64,000 bases of DNA, from NCBI GenBank assembly GCA_029449235.1, contig JANATG010000001.1, forward strand, positions 4,216,001-4,280,000, given 5' to 3'. The notes below the pieces were generated by a model. That model was not told where the DNA came from. It ran no database searches and saw nothing but the letters and a program-made list of their open reading frames with translations. Position numbers and translations under genes: made by a program. Position 1 is the stretch's first letter; the number at the start of each line of letters is the position of its first letter. Positions 12,287-24,944 of the stretch are shown here, one piece after another. This stretch comes from Linnemannia schmuckeri. Its lineage: Eukaryota > Mortierellomycota > Mortierellomycetes > Mortierellales > Mortierellaceae.

Positions 12287-13333
12287 ACCACGAGGAGGAG
12301 GTTCGGAAGGAAGGAGGACACTGTGTACACGGGCCGGGTGTCTGGTGTAAGTAGGTGTGTGTGAGGAAGTTGTGGCGTGTGAGGGTTCGGTGTGTCCTCG
12401 AAACGAGGAAGGGGCGGGTAACGGTGGTCTCCTTGACTTTTTGTATTGGTGGCGATCGGAGGATGGGGAAAGAGGAAGGGGAAGAGGATGGAGAGAGAGA
12501 GGGAAGGCGGAGGAGGAGGAAGAGACAAGAAGTGGTGAATGAATTCGATTAGTGATTGTCTACAGAAAAATGAAAGATGATTAAAAGAAAAAGTCTTCCT
12601 ATTTCTTTTTCTTTTTCTGGTGAACTCGAACCTCAGTTTCTGACTTGAGTTGGGTTGGGTTTGTCCTCTCCTCTTACTTTACTTGCTTTCTCTATTGCAT
12701 GAGTTCTTAGAAACAGTCACTCAAGAGGAAAAAAAAAAATGTGGATGATTTGGTAAACAAAAAGACGCAGTCACATCACACGCAGAGCACACATATTATT
12801 AAAATTGATCGAGGGAAATTGTCCGACGCGTCAACTCACTTCCTTTTCAATAATCATATCAATGCCACCACACATCTAACGATCGACAATAAAATGAACT
12901 ATCACATCTTCGTGCAATGAATAAAAATACGCACACGCACTACGGATAGTACAACTCCTTGTTCGCTCCCCAGTGGCCGTGATGCGGATAGCACCTGTTT
13001 TGGCCAATCATAGGCTCCATTGACAAACTTATCCATGTTCATTGCTTGCTTGATCCAGATGATCACCCATCAAATCAAAAAAAACCTCTTTTCCTTTCTT
13101 CTCTAGTGGACCTAACAGTTTTCATTTTTTTTTTCCCTTCTCTTCCTCTTCTTTACCTGTCTATCATAGAACACACTCACTCCGCCTTGTAAATATTTTC
13201 GACTCCCCTCCATCTTTGTACATACTTCACATGGTTACCCCTCCTCACATCATTATCCGACATACAGAACACACAATCGATCAATCAATCAAAAAAAAAA
13301 CATCGTAGATAACAAAAAGAAAGCGATCGCGCC
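12287..13333. promoter_or_regulatory. divergent promoter region of PHD gene and His-rich repeat gene
   Basis: About 1.05 kb separates two start codons pointing away from each other. The half next to the PHD gene (12290-12560) is purine-rich on the + strand, for example at 12466-12530. The half next to the His-rich gene (13070-13180) is pyrimidine-rich, so each gene has a C/T-rich tract on its own coding strand. No clear TATA box is seen. Confidence 0.5.
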
Positions 13334-16300
13334 ATGAATAGCGACACTGATTACCCCGTATCCTCGAAAGGAAGGCTGAAAAACAAAAAAGAGTCTGGCA
13401 TGGACTCGGGTCATAGTGCCCGTGGTTCCAAGGCCGAGCCCATGCGCGCTGCTTCTATGCGTCCTACTGACTCTGAGTTCAGAGTCGCTGAACGCGAAGA
13501 GGGCGGCACTGCCCAAGGTAACCGTCTTTTTTTCTCTCTCTTGCATCCAAACCCACTCTTTCTGTACATAGTGCTAGCATTTTTCTTACTTATACGGTAA
13601 CTTTTTTTTGTAATTGCACTTATGTTACTTGCAGGCAAGGTTCCTCACCAACAGCTGAGCCCATTTAATGCCCCCGTACATGTGCTCCATGACCCCAAGA
13701 CAACCCTTGCTTCTCAGCAGGCTGTAAGTTACACTCCTTCCCCACAATCAAACTTTAACCCAAAAAAATGATTCGCAATCAACTCTCAACAAATTTTCAT
13801 TCGCTAACATCGAACATTCTCCAATCACATTTTACTTTTACTCTCACTAGGAGCTACCCTTGAAAGCTTCCAGGCTTAACCAAGCTCACCCCGATCCCTT
13901 TAACGCCCCTGCTCACTTTCTCCATGCCCCTGGTGCCAACAAGGCTCTGGTCCAAGTTCAAAAGGCAAAAGTCGCTGATCTCAAGCAGCAGTCCACAACT
14001 TTCAATCATCAGACTGCGACTCCTAAGCAGCAGCTCCATCAGTCGCAGACCGAAGACATCGACCACTACGCCCACTCAACCTCTGAAGAGGCGATGGCGC
14101 GTCGGCAACACGTTGAGAACCGACGGCGTGGTAACTCTGACGGTCACCATGCCATCGCAGTCCCTGCTCACCGCGACAGCAAAATCAAGGAAACTGAGTT
14201 GATTGCTCCCATGGACCACCACAACCACCGCCGACACCAATGTGACAATGATTTCGACAGTGACCACGATGACAGCCACCGTCATCTGTTCAAATCAGAG
14301 GATGCTCCAGTCAACACTAGCCACGCTCTTCCCTCCTTGCCAGTAAGCTCTTTTTTTTTAAAAAAAAATGACCTGCAGATATGTGCTATTCTTGTCATGT
14401 TCTAATGCCTTCTTGTCATCTCCTCTACTTTTTATAGCACTACGCGGCCCCGAAGGCCAAGATCAAGCAGCCCGACAAGCAAGCTGCCATGGCTGCGCCT
14501 TCGAAAACTTCGCTGCCCTCTCACGCCCACCACGACCCCTTCAACGCCCCCGCTCGCTTGATCCACGCTCCCGATAGCAGCAAGGCTCCTGCCAAGGCGC
14601 AAAAGCCCAAAGCCGCTGCTGCTCCTAAGGAAATGCCAGCAGCTCCCAAACAAAAGCTCCGGCAGTCTCAGGCCGTCGACATCGACAGTTATGCCCACCT
14701 AACTTCTGAAGAGAAGATCGTTCATCAACAGCACGCCGAGGAGCGACAGCGTGGCAGCTCAGACGGCCACCATGCCATCGCAGTCCCTGCTCATCGCGAC
14801 AGCGAGATCAAGAATGATGAGCCGAATGACTCCACTGACTACCATAACCAACACAGACACAGACACCAGTGTGGTGATAGCAACGATAGCGACCACGAGG
14901 ATAGCCATCATCTGGTCAAGTCTGAGGACGCTACAGTCAATTCTAGCCATGCTTCTTCGTCTCTGAATGTAAGTACTTTGTTTTGTGTTCTACAAGTGTG
15001 TTTATTTTATCGCAGGTTCTAATGCCTTCTTTAATCATCCATTTATTTTTCATAGTCCCAGGCGGCTCACAAGACCAAAGCCAAGCAACTCACCAAGCAA
15101 GATGCTACGCCTTCTCCTTCTTACCATGAGCCTTTCAACGGTTCCGCTCATTTGATCAATGTCACGGGCACCATTAAAGCCCACGCTCAAATTCCCAAGC
15201 CCAACGCCGCTGCTTCTACCTTCAAGGCTTCGCAGTCTTCTCAAGCTCACCATTATCCCCTCAACGCTCCAGCCCACTTGATCCATGCACCAGGCACCGC
15301 CAAGGCTCCTGCTCATGCTCTCAAGCCCAAAGCTGCTGCTGCTCACAAGCAAGCCCATTCTGCTCCTCAGCAGGACTATTGCCAAGCGCATCCCGAGGAC
15401 ACAGATCACTGCGCTCACCTCGCTTCCGGAGAGACTGCTCACCAACAACGTATCGAGAACCGACAACGCGGCAACTTACATGGTCATCATGCCATCGCCG
15501 TCCCGGCTCACCGTGACAACAAGGTCAAGGATACTGAGGAGAACTATCCTACGGATCATCATAACCACCACCGACACCAGTGTGATGATGACGATTGTAG
15601 TGACCATGATGACAGTCATCGTCATCTACTCAAGCATGAGAGTGGTCCTGCGCCCGTAAGTTACAGTTTTCTCTCATATTTTTAACCTTGTCCCGATACT
15701 GCTCTTGGTTACATGTTTTAACAAATACCTTTTCGCCTCGCCATGTGCCAATTAGTCGCATGCCGCTGCCGCGTCTGCGCAAAAGCCAGTCCAACAACAG
15801 CGCGTAACGGCCAAACAACCCATGACTTTCGCGAAACCAACAATTTCAAGCACGATGAAGGTTTGCCCAGCTCCTTTGCAGCAACACAAACATGAACCAT
15901 TCAACGCACCCGCCCACTTGATTCACATTCGTACTGCCGTCCCCTCTGCTGCTCCAAAGCAAGTCGCGCCAGCGTCTCAGCCTAAACCTTTTGCGCAGGC
16001 TCTCGTAGTTGCCTCTAAGGCTGACCCCAAGTCCGCTGCTATTCCTAATGAGTCTGCTTCGGGGACTCAACCGGCAGTATCAAGTCACCCCCTTCACATC
16101 CTCCATGAGCCATTCAACGCCCCCGCACACCTGATCCACGCCGCCGGTGACGCAAAACAGGATGCTCCCGCTCCAAAGTGGAAGCGAACTGCCAATCATC
16201 CAGCCGAACCTTCTGAGCACCTGGGACGTAGTGTCAATCATCGTGGGCATCAACTTCAGCACGACATGAACGCTGTCGAAGCTTCAGACTATGACATTGA

Positions 16301-19300
16301 GGACACCCAACAGCATGCTGCTACTTCCCAGCGACCATCGCAAACAGCACGACCAGCTTCTCAGCATCACTTTCACCCAGTCGACCATTCTGATGCAAAT
16401 CGAATCTCAGTGGACAAATTCGCCCATCAGGAGCGCAACAAGAACCGTCAGCGCGGCAACTCTCACGGCCACCACGCCCATGCAGTCCCTGCGCACCGCG
16501 GCAACAAGATCCCTCGTCACCCTGAGAACGAGGACCCAATGGACCATCATGATCACTACCGCCACCAGTATGAGGGCACTCAGCCTCAGCCTAACGGTGG
16601 CTCTATGGATTTGCCTATGCTCACCTTGGGATCGTCGTTCAGCTCTGCCAATGCAAGTGGACTCGCAGATGACACCTATTCTGATGCCGTGACTCATTCG
16701 CGACACCGTCATACTCATGAGCCTGCACGTGCATCAAAGGCCTCATTCAAGTCTGCACCCAAGGCTCATGTTGTCGCATCTACCCCAGAGATGACCCTCG
16801 GAGCTCTCTTTGCTGAGAACCAGTCCCAGAGCCACCGTTCTAAGGCTCAGTCTTCACAACCTCGCGGACATTTGAACCGAAGCGTCGGTCATCGTGGACA
16901 CCACGCTCAGCATGACTTGAACCCTGTCGAGCGCTTTCAATACGATATTGAAGGTCCCTCTCACCAGCAGCAACGGGAGGAATACATACTGCCTATCTCT
17001 TGGTTCAAGGAACCAACCAATGCCTCACCCACTCGACATGCTCCACCAACGACTTTTGCCGAACAAAAAGAGGATCCATCAACCCACCGCTATAACGAGA
17101 ACTGCCAGCGGGGAAATCCCAACGCTCATCATGCCCACGCAGTCCCCGCCCACCGTGATCACAACCCACACCACCAACACGAGTATGACGACGCGACCCA
17201 CAAGCACAACCACTTCCATCACCAGCCTCATGATGAGTATTGTGGAGAACACCACGATGGCTTTGGCAACCTTCTTCCTATCGCTGCTGGGGATTCGCCT
17301 TTGGAATCTATGAGAAAGCTATTCAGTGCTGCCAACTCGAGTGGACGTGGGGACTACACTTATGCAGAGGCTGTTACCCACAAGAGAAGTTCTCGTTCAA
17401 ATACAATGAGCGCTCCGATGAAGAAGAAGACTGCACGCAAGCCTAAGCGTACTTCCAAGCCTTCGATCCAGCAGCAGCATCTTGATCGCTCCTTTGGTCA
17501 TCGAGGTCATCATGCCCAGAAGGATCTAAGCCCTGTTGAAGGCCCTCAGTACGACATTCAGGGCCCTTCGCGCCACCGCCAGAGACACAAGCGTTCACAA
17601 GCGCCTTTGATCCCATTGTCAGGGTTCGATGAGCCCTCCAGTGCCTCAATAGCTCGACACGCCCCAGCTACTCCTGCTCCAGAGGACGCAAAAACAGCTC
17701 GTCGTCTCCTCGAAAACGAACGCCACGGCAACTCGAGCGGCTACCACGACGCCGACGATGCAACTGACAAGCATGATCACTTCCGCCATCAATCACATGA
17801 TGCAGTCCGTAGCAACGATTACCATGACGAGCCCAACAATTTACACGCCTCGGCAGCTTCGGATTCGCCATTGTGGTCTATCAGAAAGTTGTTTAGTGCC
17901 GCCAATTTGAGTACGCTGAGGGGATATTCTTATTCGGAAGCTGTAATGCATACCAGACACCACTCGTGCCAGGAATCTCAGAAGCAGAACAACATGCCCC
18001 CAGGGATGAGCTTGGGTGCTCTTTTTGCCGAGGCTCTGCCTGTTCCTGCTCATCCTCAGAAGAATGACTCCAACCACCCCCGTAAGCACTTGAGAAGCAG
18101 TGTTTCTGGCGCGCCCCAGTCTCAACAGGGCAATGCTGTGACCCCTGAAATGAACCTTGGCTCCTTGTTCTCTGATAACGAGCTCGCGTCGGACCAACAG
18201 CGCTCTCTTGAGCACCTCGGTAGCTCATATGGTCACCGTAGTGATCATGCTCAACAAGATCTCAACCCTGTCAAAGGGCCTGATTACGACATTGAGGGAT
18301 CTCAGTACCATGATGGCCAGAAGCGGTCTGAGCAGAAGAAAACCGATGGGTTCCTTGTAAGTTCATCATCATCGCCGTTCTTTTTTTCTCATATGTATTC
18401 TATAACTAAAATCTCTTGTATATGCAACATTTTTTTTTCCCCACTTCAATGACTTGGTAGGGATACAAGTTCATACCCCCACATGGCATCAGAGCCCGTC
18501 ACTCCGGCACTGACCTGCGCCAAGCAGACCCTCTATCCCAGTACCTCCCCGCAGGCGAGTACCGCGGCCCCCTCTCCCAACACCGTCCCACCACATCCTC
18601 TATGCCCCCAACCTCCCATCCTCACTCTCACTCTTCTGCAAGTCTGAACATCCACCCCCAAGAGATCAGAACTGCGCTCGCAAACATGCCCTTCCTCCAC
18701 ACCCCCGAACCCTCCACCCCCCTTCTTCAAGACCAGCCATCGAAGAAAGAGCGCAAGCAAGCCCAGAAGGAACAACGTCAAGCGCACCGCAAGCTCCGCA
18801 AATCCCTGCATCAGGCTCCCGCACCAACTCTCGCATCAGCTCCCTACAAACCCGACGGCGGATTGTTGGAGGATTATGTCTTTTCAGAGGCCGTGATGCA
18901 GTACTCGAAGCACCACGCTCCTGACCCAGACTCGCCCGAAGCCCGCCAGCACCACGCTCACGCCGCTAACCACGTCCACGCGTATGCTGCCCATGTTGAT
19001 CATGCTGCCAAGGGTCTCAAGTTCGGACACACACACATCTCAGACTACCAGAAACAACTCCACCACCACGACATCACCCAAAACCAACCCCAACCCCAGG
19101 TACAACCTCAACAACATTATGTATCTAAGAAGCCCAACGTCGACGAACCCAAGAGTTATTTGAGTTTGTCCTCTAAGTTCTTCAAACAGCCCCTCTCACC
19201 CGACTACTACGCCGACGATGCTGACGTCAAGAGCGCGCCTCAGTTCCCGGAACTCGATCTGTTCGCCCATCACCAGCCTGCTCGTCAGTCGCGTTGTGAG

Positions 19301-19321
19301 CGTGCAGGTCCTTCCCAGTAA
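13334..19321 (+). CDS. histidine-rich modular repeat protein of unknown family
   Basis: Seven exons (13334-13517, 13635-13723, 13851-14342, 14438-14968, 15056-15655, 15756-18356, 18461-19321) encode 1785 aa; introns are 87-127 nt. After exon 2 every intron is phase 0. I do not recognise the family. The protein is low in hydrophobics, without signal peptide or membrane span, and made of recurring modules. A, PFNAPAHLIHAP-like: seven copies, exons 2-6. B, RQRGNSHGHHAIAVPAHRD-like: five good copies and one worn copy, exons 3-6. C, GHRGHHAQHDLNPVEGPQYD followed by IEGPS: four copies, exon 6. D, LFSAANxS then YSEAVMH: three in exon 6, and a partial one in exon 7. E, PEMTLGALFAE: three in exon 6. 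Exons 3-5 also share a His/Asp block (HNHRHQCD). His clustering could bind metal or respond to pH, but nothing shows this. Start ATG at 13334 follows gcgcc. Confidence 0.8.
13851..15655 (+). repeat. three tandemly duplicated phase-0 exons (exons 3, 4, 5 of the His-rich gene)
   Basis: Exons 13851-14342 (164 codons), 14438-14968 (177) and 15056-15655 (200) have the same order of parts: PFNAPAH..LIHAP, a KQQLHQSQ-like Gln stretch, a DxxxYAHLTSEE block, the RGNSDGHHAIAVPAHRD module, then HNHRHQCD and DHDDSHRHL. The introns after exons 3 and 4 share an identical 16-mer, GTTCTAATGCCTTCTT (14399-14414 and 15016-15031). This shows that intron and exon were copied together. Confidence 0.85.
16210..18330 (+). 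repeat. internal protein repeats in exon 6 of the His-rich gene
   Basis: Exon 6 holds four copies of a unit beginning HLxRSxGHRGHHAQ and ending YDIEGPS, at about 16216, 16870, 17479 and 18217. They are interleaved with module B (about 16432, 17092; worn at 17704), the LFSAAN/YSEAV module (16636, 17317, 17884) and LGALFAE (16795, 18007, 18148). The units are diverged, so this is an old expansion and not a satellite. Confidence 0.75.
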
Positions 19322-19628
19322 AAGCACCTCGTGAGTATAAATAGCGCAAGTAGCACACATACATGGATTCATAGATTATGTAGAGTTTCCAACACGATCA
19401 ATGCGTGTTTTTATTTTGTTTACTAAAAGAAAAAAAAAAGGGGGGGGGGGATCAAAAGAATGAACAAAAACAACGGCAATGAACTTTCATTAAGCAAAAA
19501 TAAAAAAAAAATAAAAAGAAAAAAAAACAAGGGTGTATGCATGTTCATAACTTTTAGTTGTGTTGTGTGTAATATGTTGTTATCATGTCCATGTCGAGTC
19601 GATCTGTTCCAAGTACCACTCCTGTAAA
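19322..19628. other. convergent 3' flanks
   Basis: 307 nt between the stops of the His-rich gene and topoisomerase I, which converge. It contains a G-run (about 19440-19450) beside an A-run and several A-runs around 19500-19530. These are probably shared terminator/polyadenylation sequence. No gene is seen. Confidence 0.4.
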
Positions 19629-22600
19629 TTAGAACTCCCAGTTCTCGTCGACCGTCATGGCCCACTTGAACTTGTCACGGAGGGTCTTGGTGAAGATCTT
19701 GTCCAGAGGGACCTTGTGCTTCTCACACCAAGCAGCCGAGATACGAGGATCAATGTAGTTGATCTTGGATGTGCCCAACGCTGTCTGCTTGTTCTCCTCC
19801 TATTGAAACATAATGAAAAGTGCGTTGGTTAGAGTCCGCATTCCATAACAACAGTCGCAACTTCATTAACGAGGCGGACAAGTTAACGAGAGAAACAAGT
19901 AAAAGTACCTTGTCGGTGAGGGTGAGACGGGTGGCGGCGATGCGCTCGTCCAACTTGAGGATTTGGGCATTACACTTCTCGACAGTGGCGCCGCGGGTAG
20001 GGGGCACAACTCCTGTCTTGCGCTCCTTGGCGAGCTCCTTGGCCCGGACATCGACCTCCTTGAGCAGGTCTTTGAGCTCACTAGCTGGCATGGGCTTCTC
20101 TTTATTCTCCTTCCTCTTCAGGTTATCCTTCTCAAACTTGGCCTTGATCCTTTCCCGCTCCTTCTCCATCAATTGTGTCTCATGCTCCTCGATCCAATCG
20201 TCCTCAAGATCCGACTCGGGCTCAAGTAACTCGGGCCTCTTCTTCTTCAGCTTGGGCTCCAGCGACAAAATCATCTTCTTCTGCTTCATCCTCTGGTACT
20301 TGTACGCGCGGACCTAATCAACGTAATATGAAAGTGATCGTTAGTAAAATGAAAGTGCATAAAGCACAAATAACGCGATCAAGAAAGTCAAGTCACCAAA
20401 AATGACTACCTTGTCTTCGATCTTGCCGATTTGGCCGGCGTGACCCTTGCTGACGGCACGTTGATGGTTACAAAGGATGGCGACATCTCTGTTGGCACGA
20501 TTATATGCAAGCAACTTCTCAGCGACGGTGCCGTCCTTGGGCGTCTTCTTCTCCAGCTGATCCTGGAACGTGAACGACGCGTTGTATGTACGGAACACCT
20601 TGGCTGTCAATCCCTTCATCAAGTTCTGCAAATGCTTGTTCAACTCCGACGTCTATCGCATAAAAAAGAGATCAACCTTGGTTAACGCACTGATCTGCAC
20701 CTCATAACCAACATTCATTGTTTGCAGCAACATTAAAGACGAAGGTTGAATTAAAAGTACCTTGAGGCGATCAAAAAGATCATCACCCTCCTGAGCAGGC
20801 TCGCGCTTGAAGAGACGGATGTTCTTGAAGACCTGCTCATCGACCTCAACAGACTTTTGGTAGCGGATCGAATCCTTACCCAAAAAGTCCAGATGCATAA
20901 TGTTGGGCTTCTCCAAGGTGACATGCTCATAACGGAGCGAACAACAGCCCACCGTGTCAGCCTCGTCCTCTCCCTTTTCGTTTCCTGCTCTCAGAGCAAG
21001 ACGATCGATCAGGTACATGGCCGTGGCACGCTGGCGGATGAACATCTTCTTGTCCTTGAGGTCAGCCATGTAGCCGCGACGAATCCAATCAATCTCCTTC
21101 TTGAGCGCCCTAGCAGTCTCGAACTTCTTCAAGTCGGACTGACCCTTCAGCGAACTTCCGGCAGCCAAGAAAACGTACTTAGTCGAATCGTTGACGTTCT
21201 CCTTCCATGTAGCAAGCCAGGTCTTGGTGTCGTCGTGAACAATGGCGCCCCACTTATGTCCAGCAGGCGCCTTGGGGATGGGAGCGTCCTTGCTCAGGTT
21301 CAGAGTGACCTGCTCTGGTTGCACACGGAGCTAGTAGGTTTCAAGCATTAAGGAAAGCGAGGCATATTAGACCAGTGAAAGTCCTAAGGTGTCTCATCTC
21401 CGTAAATACAGTCGTCAAAGGAATTCCACGCTGTAAGCATAACTTGCAAATATACCTTGAGACAGCCGGTTTTGGGATGCTTTCCACGTCCACGGAACAA
21501 GCTTGGGGGTTCAATACGGTAGTTGCCAACCTTTTCCTTGCGACCGTCCAAGTAGCAGGTTCCATACATTTCATCCAAAGCCAATTTTTCCTGCTTAGCC
21601 GCCTCCTTTTGCTCCTTAGTCATGTTCTTTCGCTTTTCCTTCTCAACCTGAAAGTACTCGTACATAGGAGTGAAGTCGCACTTTTTGAAGCTGGTGATCT
21701 CGGGCGACTATTAACAGCAGAAAAGGTAGACAGGTTCACTGGTCAAACGCAACTCCTGTTTTACGACCAAAACATTCACGACATGTTGGCGCGTCTGCCA
21801 CAACCATTAAATGAAGACGTGGTCTTACAGTTTTGTGAGCCTTGGCGATTTTTGAAAAATCCTTGAAAAAATTCTCCTGAAAGGTGGGGTTCTCCGCATG
21901 CTCGGTGAACAGGAGGGCACCAAAAAACCCAGCAACCTCCTCGACAGCAGGTGCGAGCGTAATTGGCTTGCCTATTCAGTGCACAGAAAGAAATGAAAAG
22001 AATATGATGAGTACAGCGCATACGAGACCGCCTTATCGGAAGTTGACCTGTGATATGAACAGGGGACAGACAAAAAAAGGAGTTGCTCATTACCATCGTA
22101 TTTCATCTTGACACCATGGGGGACATACTCGGGAGGAAAGTATACACCGTTGTGCTTGAGAGAAGTCCACTTGACAGAGTCGTCCTCGTTCTCCTTCTGG
22201 TTCAACCACCATGCATCGGCATCCTCGTCTTCGTCCTCCTCCTTTTTGGCCTTCTTGACCTTGGATTTGTCATCCGCCTCTTCCTTCTTGACTTTCTTGA
22301 CCTTGGACTTATCGTCCACTTCCTCTTTACCACGCTTTTTGATGGTAGTCGTGCCCTGCTTGGATTTGCTGGAGGAAACGGGCTCGGTCTTGATCTTCGT
22401 CTTGGACGCAGCCTTCTTCGCCTATGTGAAATAATGGTGAGGGTTGTATTAGATTAGTACTCTGAGAGGGATGCCAAGCTGTTTTTTCATTGTACTTTAT
22501 ATCAATGAATAAGCGATGAATTGGACGCGTGGCGTGTTCGGTTAAGTTGTTTCAGTTCTCTCCCACTTAGCACCACATCCTCTAATCCGTCATTCTCATT

Positions 22601-24530
22601 CGTCGTATATCTGAGGCAGTTGACATGATGCTACTTACTAGAGGGGCATCCGAATCAGAGGACGATTCCTCCTTGTACTTTGGCGCAGCCTTGGTTCTCG
22701 AGGTTCCATTTGTGCCGTTGGTCTTAGCAGAACCATTGGTCTTGGCTTTGGAGTCGGCAGACTTCTTTTTGGCCAAAGGAACATCTGAATCCGATGAACC
22801 GCGGTAATCACCTTCGCCGTCGCTATCTGAGCTGTCGTCCTTGTAGGATTTCCTCGTTGCTACTGATGGGCGTGTGCGCTTCACGGCTGGAGCTCCACTG
22901 TCACTGCTGGACAGGGTATCTGCTTCATCATCATCGTCCTCGTCATCGAGGACTCTTTTCCGAACAGCTGGTCTCTTACGTTTACCCAAGGGTGTGTCCG
23001 AGTCACTACCACTGTCGAGATTGTCGTCATCTATCGTCCATTTTTTTTCCATAGAGTATTCGCATACAAAAAAAGGAGTTATTAGTTCACTTGACCAGCA
23101 AAGGGAATCAGATGAAGTCGATGAAACATAAGAAGAGATGATTCGGATCTGTTCTGACAGAAGCGAGATAACTGTGATGGATGAATCCGACAACAAACTC
23201 TTTCCTACACTTGATGTCCCTTTCTCTCACACCACACATTGCGCACAGGTCAGTTCAGGACAGGTAAAAGTCGAGTGGGCATAGCGTGTGAGTGCCCTTT
23301 CTTTTTCTCTCTCTGCCACGGTGCGGGTAAGAGAAGAAAGAGCCCCTCTTTTTTCTTTTTGCCCATTGATATCAAATGAGCTGACTTCGGCGATTTATCG
23401 TCTTTTTGCCACTGACCATACCGACCCACACTACAAACAACCACAACCCCGCACTTTTTCGTTCAAATCGAATGGTGGTGGTGGGGCGGAGAAGCATTCG
23501 ACCATAATAAGCAGTGCCCTTCCACTTCGTCATAAACAATAGACCACTACCACCCATCGAGCCACTTAAGCCACTTCGCATTTTTTTTTCCACCTCGCCA
23601 TAGTCAATTGTTCATTTCTTAATCCCTTTTTTCTCTGCCACTCACTCCCTATTGTTGCTGTTGTTGCTGTTGCTCACCCAACTCACCCTTTTTTCCCCTC
23701 TCTTTTCCATTTTCTTCCTACCAAATGAAATAAACCACAAACAAGCACATCACTTCGTGGATCCCTCCCAACTTTAGTTCTGCCTCGTTGTCTCTAGATA
23801 TGTATGTCCACAAGGGGTGATACATATCATCATCAATTATCGCCTCTTTCTCTGTTCTTTGTTCTAGTATCTACACTTGCTGCTGCTGCTGCCTGCCTAT
23901 CTGCAGGTTATTTAATTAGCACCATTACCACCATTCCTTCTCTGCTGTCCCTTCCTCCCTCTCCCTCCCTCTCCCACTGTGCCACATCCATCGCACCATA
24001 ATCGTCCCTTCTCTCCGCTCGCCACAATTCGACCTCACTTTGCCCAATCTCACTTTTTACTCTCCTTCTTCGCCCGTGTCCCTCACCCATGAAAAAGATA
24101 AACCAGAAATGAACGAAAACCCTTTCGTGCCCACTGACTCCCATTCCTTGTCACTTGCATTAAAGTGTGGTACTACCATAGCTCATAGCTGTGTTAATTT
24201 CTTTTCCTTCCTACTCCACCTCCCTTCAAAAAAAACGCGTACAAGTCGCGTGTATAGAGATTTTCACTTCTCTTGCCTTTTACAACCAACGGATCAGATA
24301 ATTAAAAGGCAAACAGGAAAAAAAAACTCTTGTGAAAAAAAACTTCGCCCATCTACTTTTATCCTTGTTGAAAAGAACCCTGCGCCAGATCGGATATATA
24401 ATTTCAAGGCGTTCCTTGTGCGTGTGTGTCGTTGCTGTTGTTGTTGTTGCTTACCGGTGGAGGGATTGTTGGCACGCTGTTGTTGCTCCTTCCTTTTGGC
24501 AAGGGGCATGTCTTCCGAATCCGACGACAT
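19629..24530 (-). CDS. TOP1: DNA topoisomerase I (type IB)
   Basis: Nine exons: 24530-24455, 23030-22639, 22421-22094, 21971-21829, 21707-21456, 21330-20761, 20652-20410, 20313-19909, 19799-19629. They encode 859 aa; all eight introns end in TAG. The enzyme relaxes supercoils by transient single-strand breaks in the nucleus. Residues 1-260 are a charged, disordered, Lys/Ser-rich N-terminus with repeated SDSDxPLAKRK-like units. The core starts at [20 protein letters not shown]. Active-site residues are all present: R511 in [11 protein letters not shown]549 in [11 protein letters not shown]608 in [12 protein letters not shown]650 in CNHQRAVSK and the nucleophile Y818 in SKINYIDPR. The C-terminus, [11 protein letters not shown], is the standard family end. 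Intron 1 is 1424 nt, far longer than the rest. A shorter alternative start at 23052 (MEKKW) cannot be excluded. Confidence 0.95.
23031..24454 (-). other. long first intron of TOP1
   Basis: The donor (G then GTAAGC at 24454) and acceptor (ACGATAG at 23031) are phase-compatible (phase 1). They join ANNPST to [20 protein letters not shown]. The same SDSxxxPLxKRK motif lies on both sides, which supports exon 1 as genuine. The intron holds A/T-rich stretches, GTTGCT-type trinucleotide repeats near 23653-23676 and no coding signal. It may include a second promoter for a shorter product. Confidence 0.6.
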
Positions 24531-24944
24531 TGTGCTGCTTGTTTTTCCTTGTTGTGTGCTGTGTAGTGCTGAAAGTGTTAAATGAGAGCGAAATGCGGCG
24601 TGAATGAGTGAAGTAGCTGATCAGCCGAGTGAGGAGGGATGAAAGGAGAGGTGAATGTATCGTGAATGGAGGATATGAATGTGTGAGTGTCGTGTGTTGT
24701 GCTGGTTGGTTGAAGAGTGTCAGTGGGAGAGTGGAAAGAGAGAAGAAAAAGGGAGTGAGGGAAAGAAAAGGCAAAAATGAACGAAGTCCGCTATTTGTAG
24801 GGGAAAACGAAATCACAAAAATTTTCTCCAAGTCCAAAAAAAGCGCAACTTGCGTTTTTTTCCATCCATCCTTCAAAGACATTAACGTCACAGTATGAAA
24901 ATGTTGCATTTGCTGCCTCTATTAATTGATAGTAGATATCTGAT
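24531..24944. promoter_or_regulatory. TOP1 upstream region / ABC transporter 3' flank
   Basis: 414 nt between the ABC transporter stop and the TOP1 start, both on the reverse strand. The + strand is G/A-rich (24580-24790), that is C/T-rich on the TOP1 coding strand, as before other genes in this window. No TATA box was identified. Confidence 0.45.

Noticed and set aside
24040..24585. 181-aa forward ORF over TOP1 exon 1
   Set aside because: It starts at TTG, is antisense to the TOP1 first exon and intron, and has no protein-like pattern.
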